DNA from: Adhaeribacter sp.
GTDB lineage: Bacteria > Bacteroidota > Bacteroidia > Cytophagales > Hymenobacteraceae
Length of the DNA stretch: 7,460 nucleotides
Direction: 5' to 3'
NCBI GenBank assembly: GCA_028288395.1
Contig: JAQBNV010000235.1
Span: 1-7,460 of the forward strand
The translations under genes and the position numbers were made by a program. Below the pieces are notes generated by a model. That model was not told the DNA's origin. It worked only from the letters and a program-made list of their open reading frames with translations, and did no database searches. This document shows, one piece after another, positions 6,883 to 7,460 of this stretch (position 1 is its first letter; every line of letters begins with the position of its first letter).

Positions 6883-6886
6883 GCTT

Positions 6887-7129
6887 ATGGCGGAGAAGAC
6901 TTTTGGGGTTTTATTACAGGAACTCCGCAAAGAGAAGGGCTTAAGTCAGGAAGAGTTAGCTTACCAATGTTGCCTAGACCGTACCTACATCTCCTTACTG
7001 GAAACTGGCCGGCGCATTCCCACCATCACTACTTTGTTCAAGGTATCGGCGGCCTTGGAAATCAGACCCGAAGCTTTTATCGCTCGCATGGAAGTCAATT
7101 ACCATAATTCTCCTGGGGATGGAGAATAA
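6887..7129 (+). CDS. XRE-family HTH regulator resembling restriction-modification controller (C) proteins
   Basis: This is an 80-residue DNA-binding protein that is almost wholly one helix-turn-helix domain. Helix 1 is FGVLLQELRKEKG (6-18), helix 2 SQEELAYQC (20-28), and the recognition helix lies in DRTYISLLETGRR (31-43). Helices IPTITTLFKVSAALEI (44-59) and PEAFIARM (61-68) follow. The run RTYIS..E.G.R...T...L.K...AL is typical of C proteins, which are 70-100 residues long, dimeric, and set the timing of restriction genes; the generic XRE family shares much of it. I choose the ATG at 6887. The frame is open back to a GTG at 6839, but those 16 residues (LRCFSSLFCDYY...) are unlike the family and overlap operator 2. 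No Shine-Dalgarno precedes the ATG, which fits the leaderless C genes known elsewhere. It is likely autoregulated and may control the divergent gene. Confidence 0.85.
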   Translation: MAEKTFGVLLQELRKEKGLSQEELAYQCCLDRTYISLLETGRRIPTITTLFKVSAALEIRPEAFIARMEVNYHNSPGDGE

Positions 7130-7180
7130 CAAAAGCAAGCTTTGGCTAGTTAATTCCCTTACAAATGCCTGCTCTCCTTT

Positions 7181-7206
7181 CAATTGCAGACCAGAAACTG
7201 CAATTG
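7181..7206. repeat. Perfect 9-bp inverted repeat downstream of the XRE gene
   Basis: CAATTGCAG at 7181-7189 and CTGCAATTG at 7198-7206 are perfect complements with an 8-nt spacer. It lies about 50 bp past the XRE stop codon. No T-run follows on the plus strand, so it may be a transcript-end hairpin or a protein site rather than a terminator. The related palindrome TGCAATTGCA occurs again at 7376-7385. Confidence 0.5.
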
Positions 7207-7288
7207 TAGGGCTTGTTTCTTCGGCTTAGATCTACTGCCACTATATCAAATATCTTAACCTTCTATTTTAGCAGTAACTTACCAGCAG

Positions 7289-7317
7289 AGAGGGCATCGA
7301 ATTCATACCCTCTTTAT
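7289..7317 (+). terminator. Weak hairpin, possible terminator between convergent genes
   Basis: AGAGGG at 7289-7294 pairs with CCCTCT at 7308-7313, and AT/AT inside can add two pairs. A short imperfect T-run (TTATT) follows on the plus strand. It lies between the XRE gene and the possible minus-strand gene at the right edge. Confidence 0.35.
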
Positions 7318-7347
7318 TCTGGCACACTGGCTCTATCTTCTTCCCTC

Positions 7348-7460
7348 CTATTCAAATAAAGTACTTTCCCCTTTTTGCAATTGCACGCCTGCCGTAGCGT
7401 GGGTGAGATACATTTCGTGAAGTACAACCGTTCCTGGTAAGTAACGCCTGCACCTATTTG
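7348..7460 (-). CDS. Possible C-terminal end of an unrecognised minus-strand gene (cut by window edge)
   Basis: One minus-strand frame stays open from the right edge for 36 codons and stops at 7348-7350. It ends in LPGTVVLHEMYLTHATAGVQ and then LQKGESTLFE. The residue mix looks protein-like, more so than the other five frames here, one of which is also open for 48 codons. With so little sequence I cannot name a family or be sure it is coding. If real, it converges on the XRE gene. Confidence 0.3.
   Translation of the reverse strand, partial: NRCRRYLPGTVVLHEMYLTHATAGVQLQKGESTLFE

Noticed and set aside
6839..6886. Upstream GTG start extending the XRE protein by 16 residues
   Set aside because: The extension overlaps operator 2 and its sequence is unlike C-protein N-termini; the ATG at 6887 gives a normal family length.
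7348..7460. HE...H string (HEMYLTH) in the partial right-edge frame as a zinc protease motif
   Set aside because: The spacing is not HExxH, and the segment is only 36 residues at a possible C-terminus.

Overview
The window looks like a chromosomal segment of a Bacteroidota bacterium. It carries a SusC/RagA-type TonB-linked outer-membrane protein, a second outer-membrane beta-barrel receptor, a secreted glycoside hydrolase, promoter-like TAnnTTTG elements and starts without clear Shine-Dalgarno sequences. Protein style and moderate GC suggest Cytophagales, perhaps the Hymenobacter/Adhaeribacter group. That placement is inference.

Left part (1-3550): two minus-strand genes for outer-membrane proteins. 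The first is the N-terminal end of a SusC/RagA protein cut by the window edge (1-494). The second is a complete 821-residue TonB-dependent-receptor-like protein (1085-3550). A 590-bp non-coding stretch separates them and holds a very strong hairpin (966-1011).

Middle (3551-5590): a 272-bp divergent promoter region, then a secreted GH39-like glycosidase on the plus strand (3823-5517), closed by a textbook intrinsic terminator (5542-5584). The layout suggests glycan capture at the outer membrane beside glycan cleavage in the periplasm or outside the cell, but no complete SusC/SusD polysaccharide utilization locus is visible.

Right part (5591-7460): more AT-rich and accessory in character. A hairpin-bearing intergenic region leads to a minus-strand gene for an unrecognised 224-residue protein (6061-6735). 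It is divergent from a small XRE-type regulator (6887-7129) that resembles controller (C) proteins of restriction-modification systems. Between them lie two palindromic elements with GACT...AGTC arms, very like the C-boxes bound by such controllers. One sits where the -33 element of the 224-residue gene would be; the other ends 5 bp before the regulator's start codon. No methyltransferase or recognisable nuclease is in view, so this looks like a controller circuit wired to an unknown effector. It is the most interesting part of the window. The right edge may hold the last codons of another minus-strand gene.
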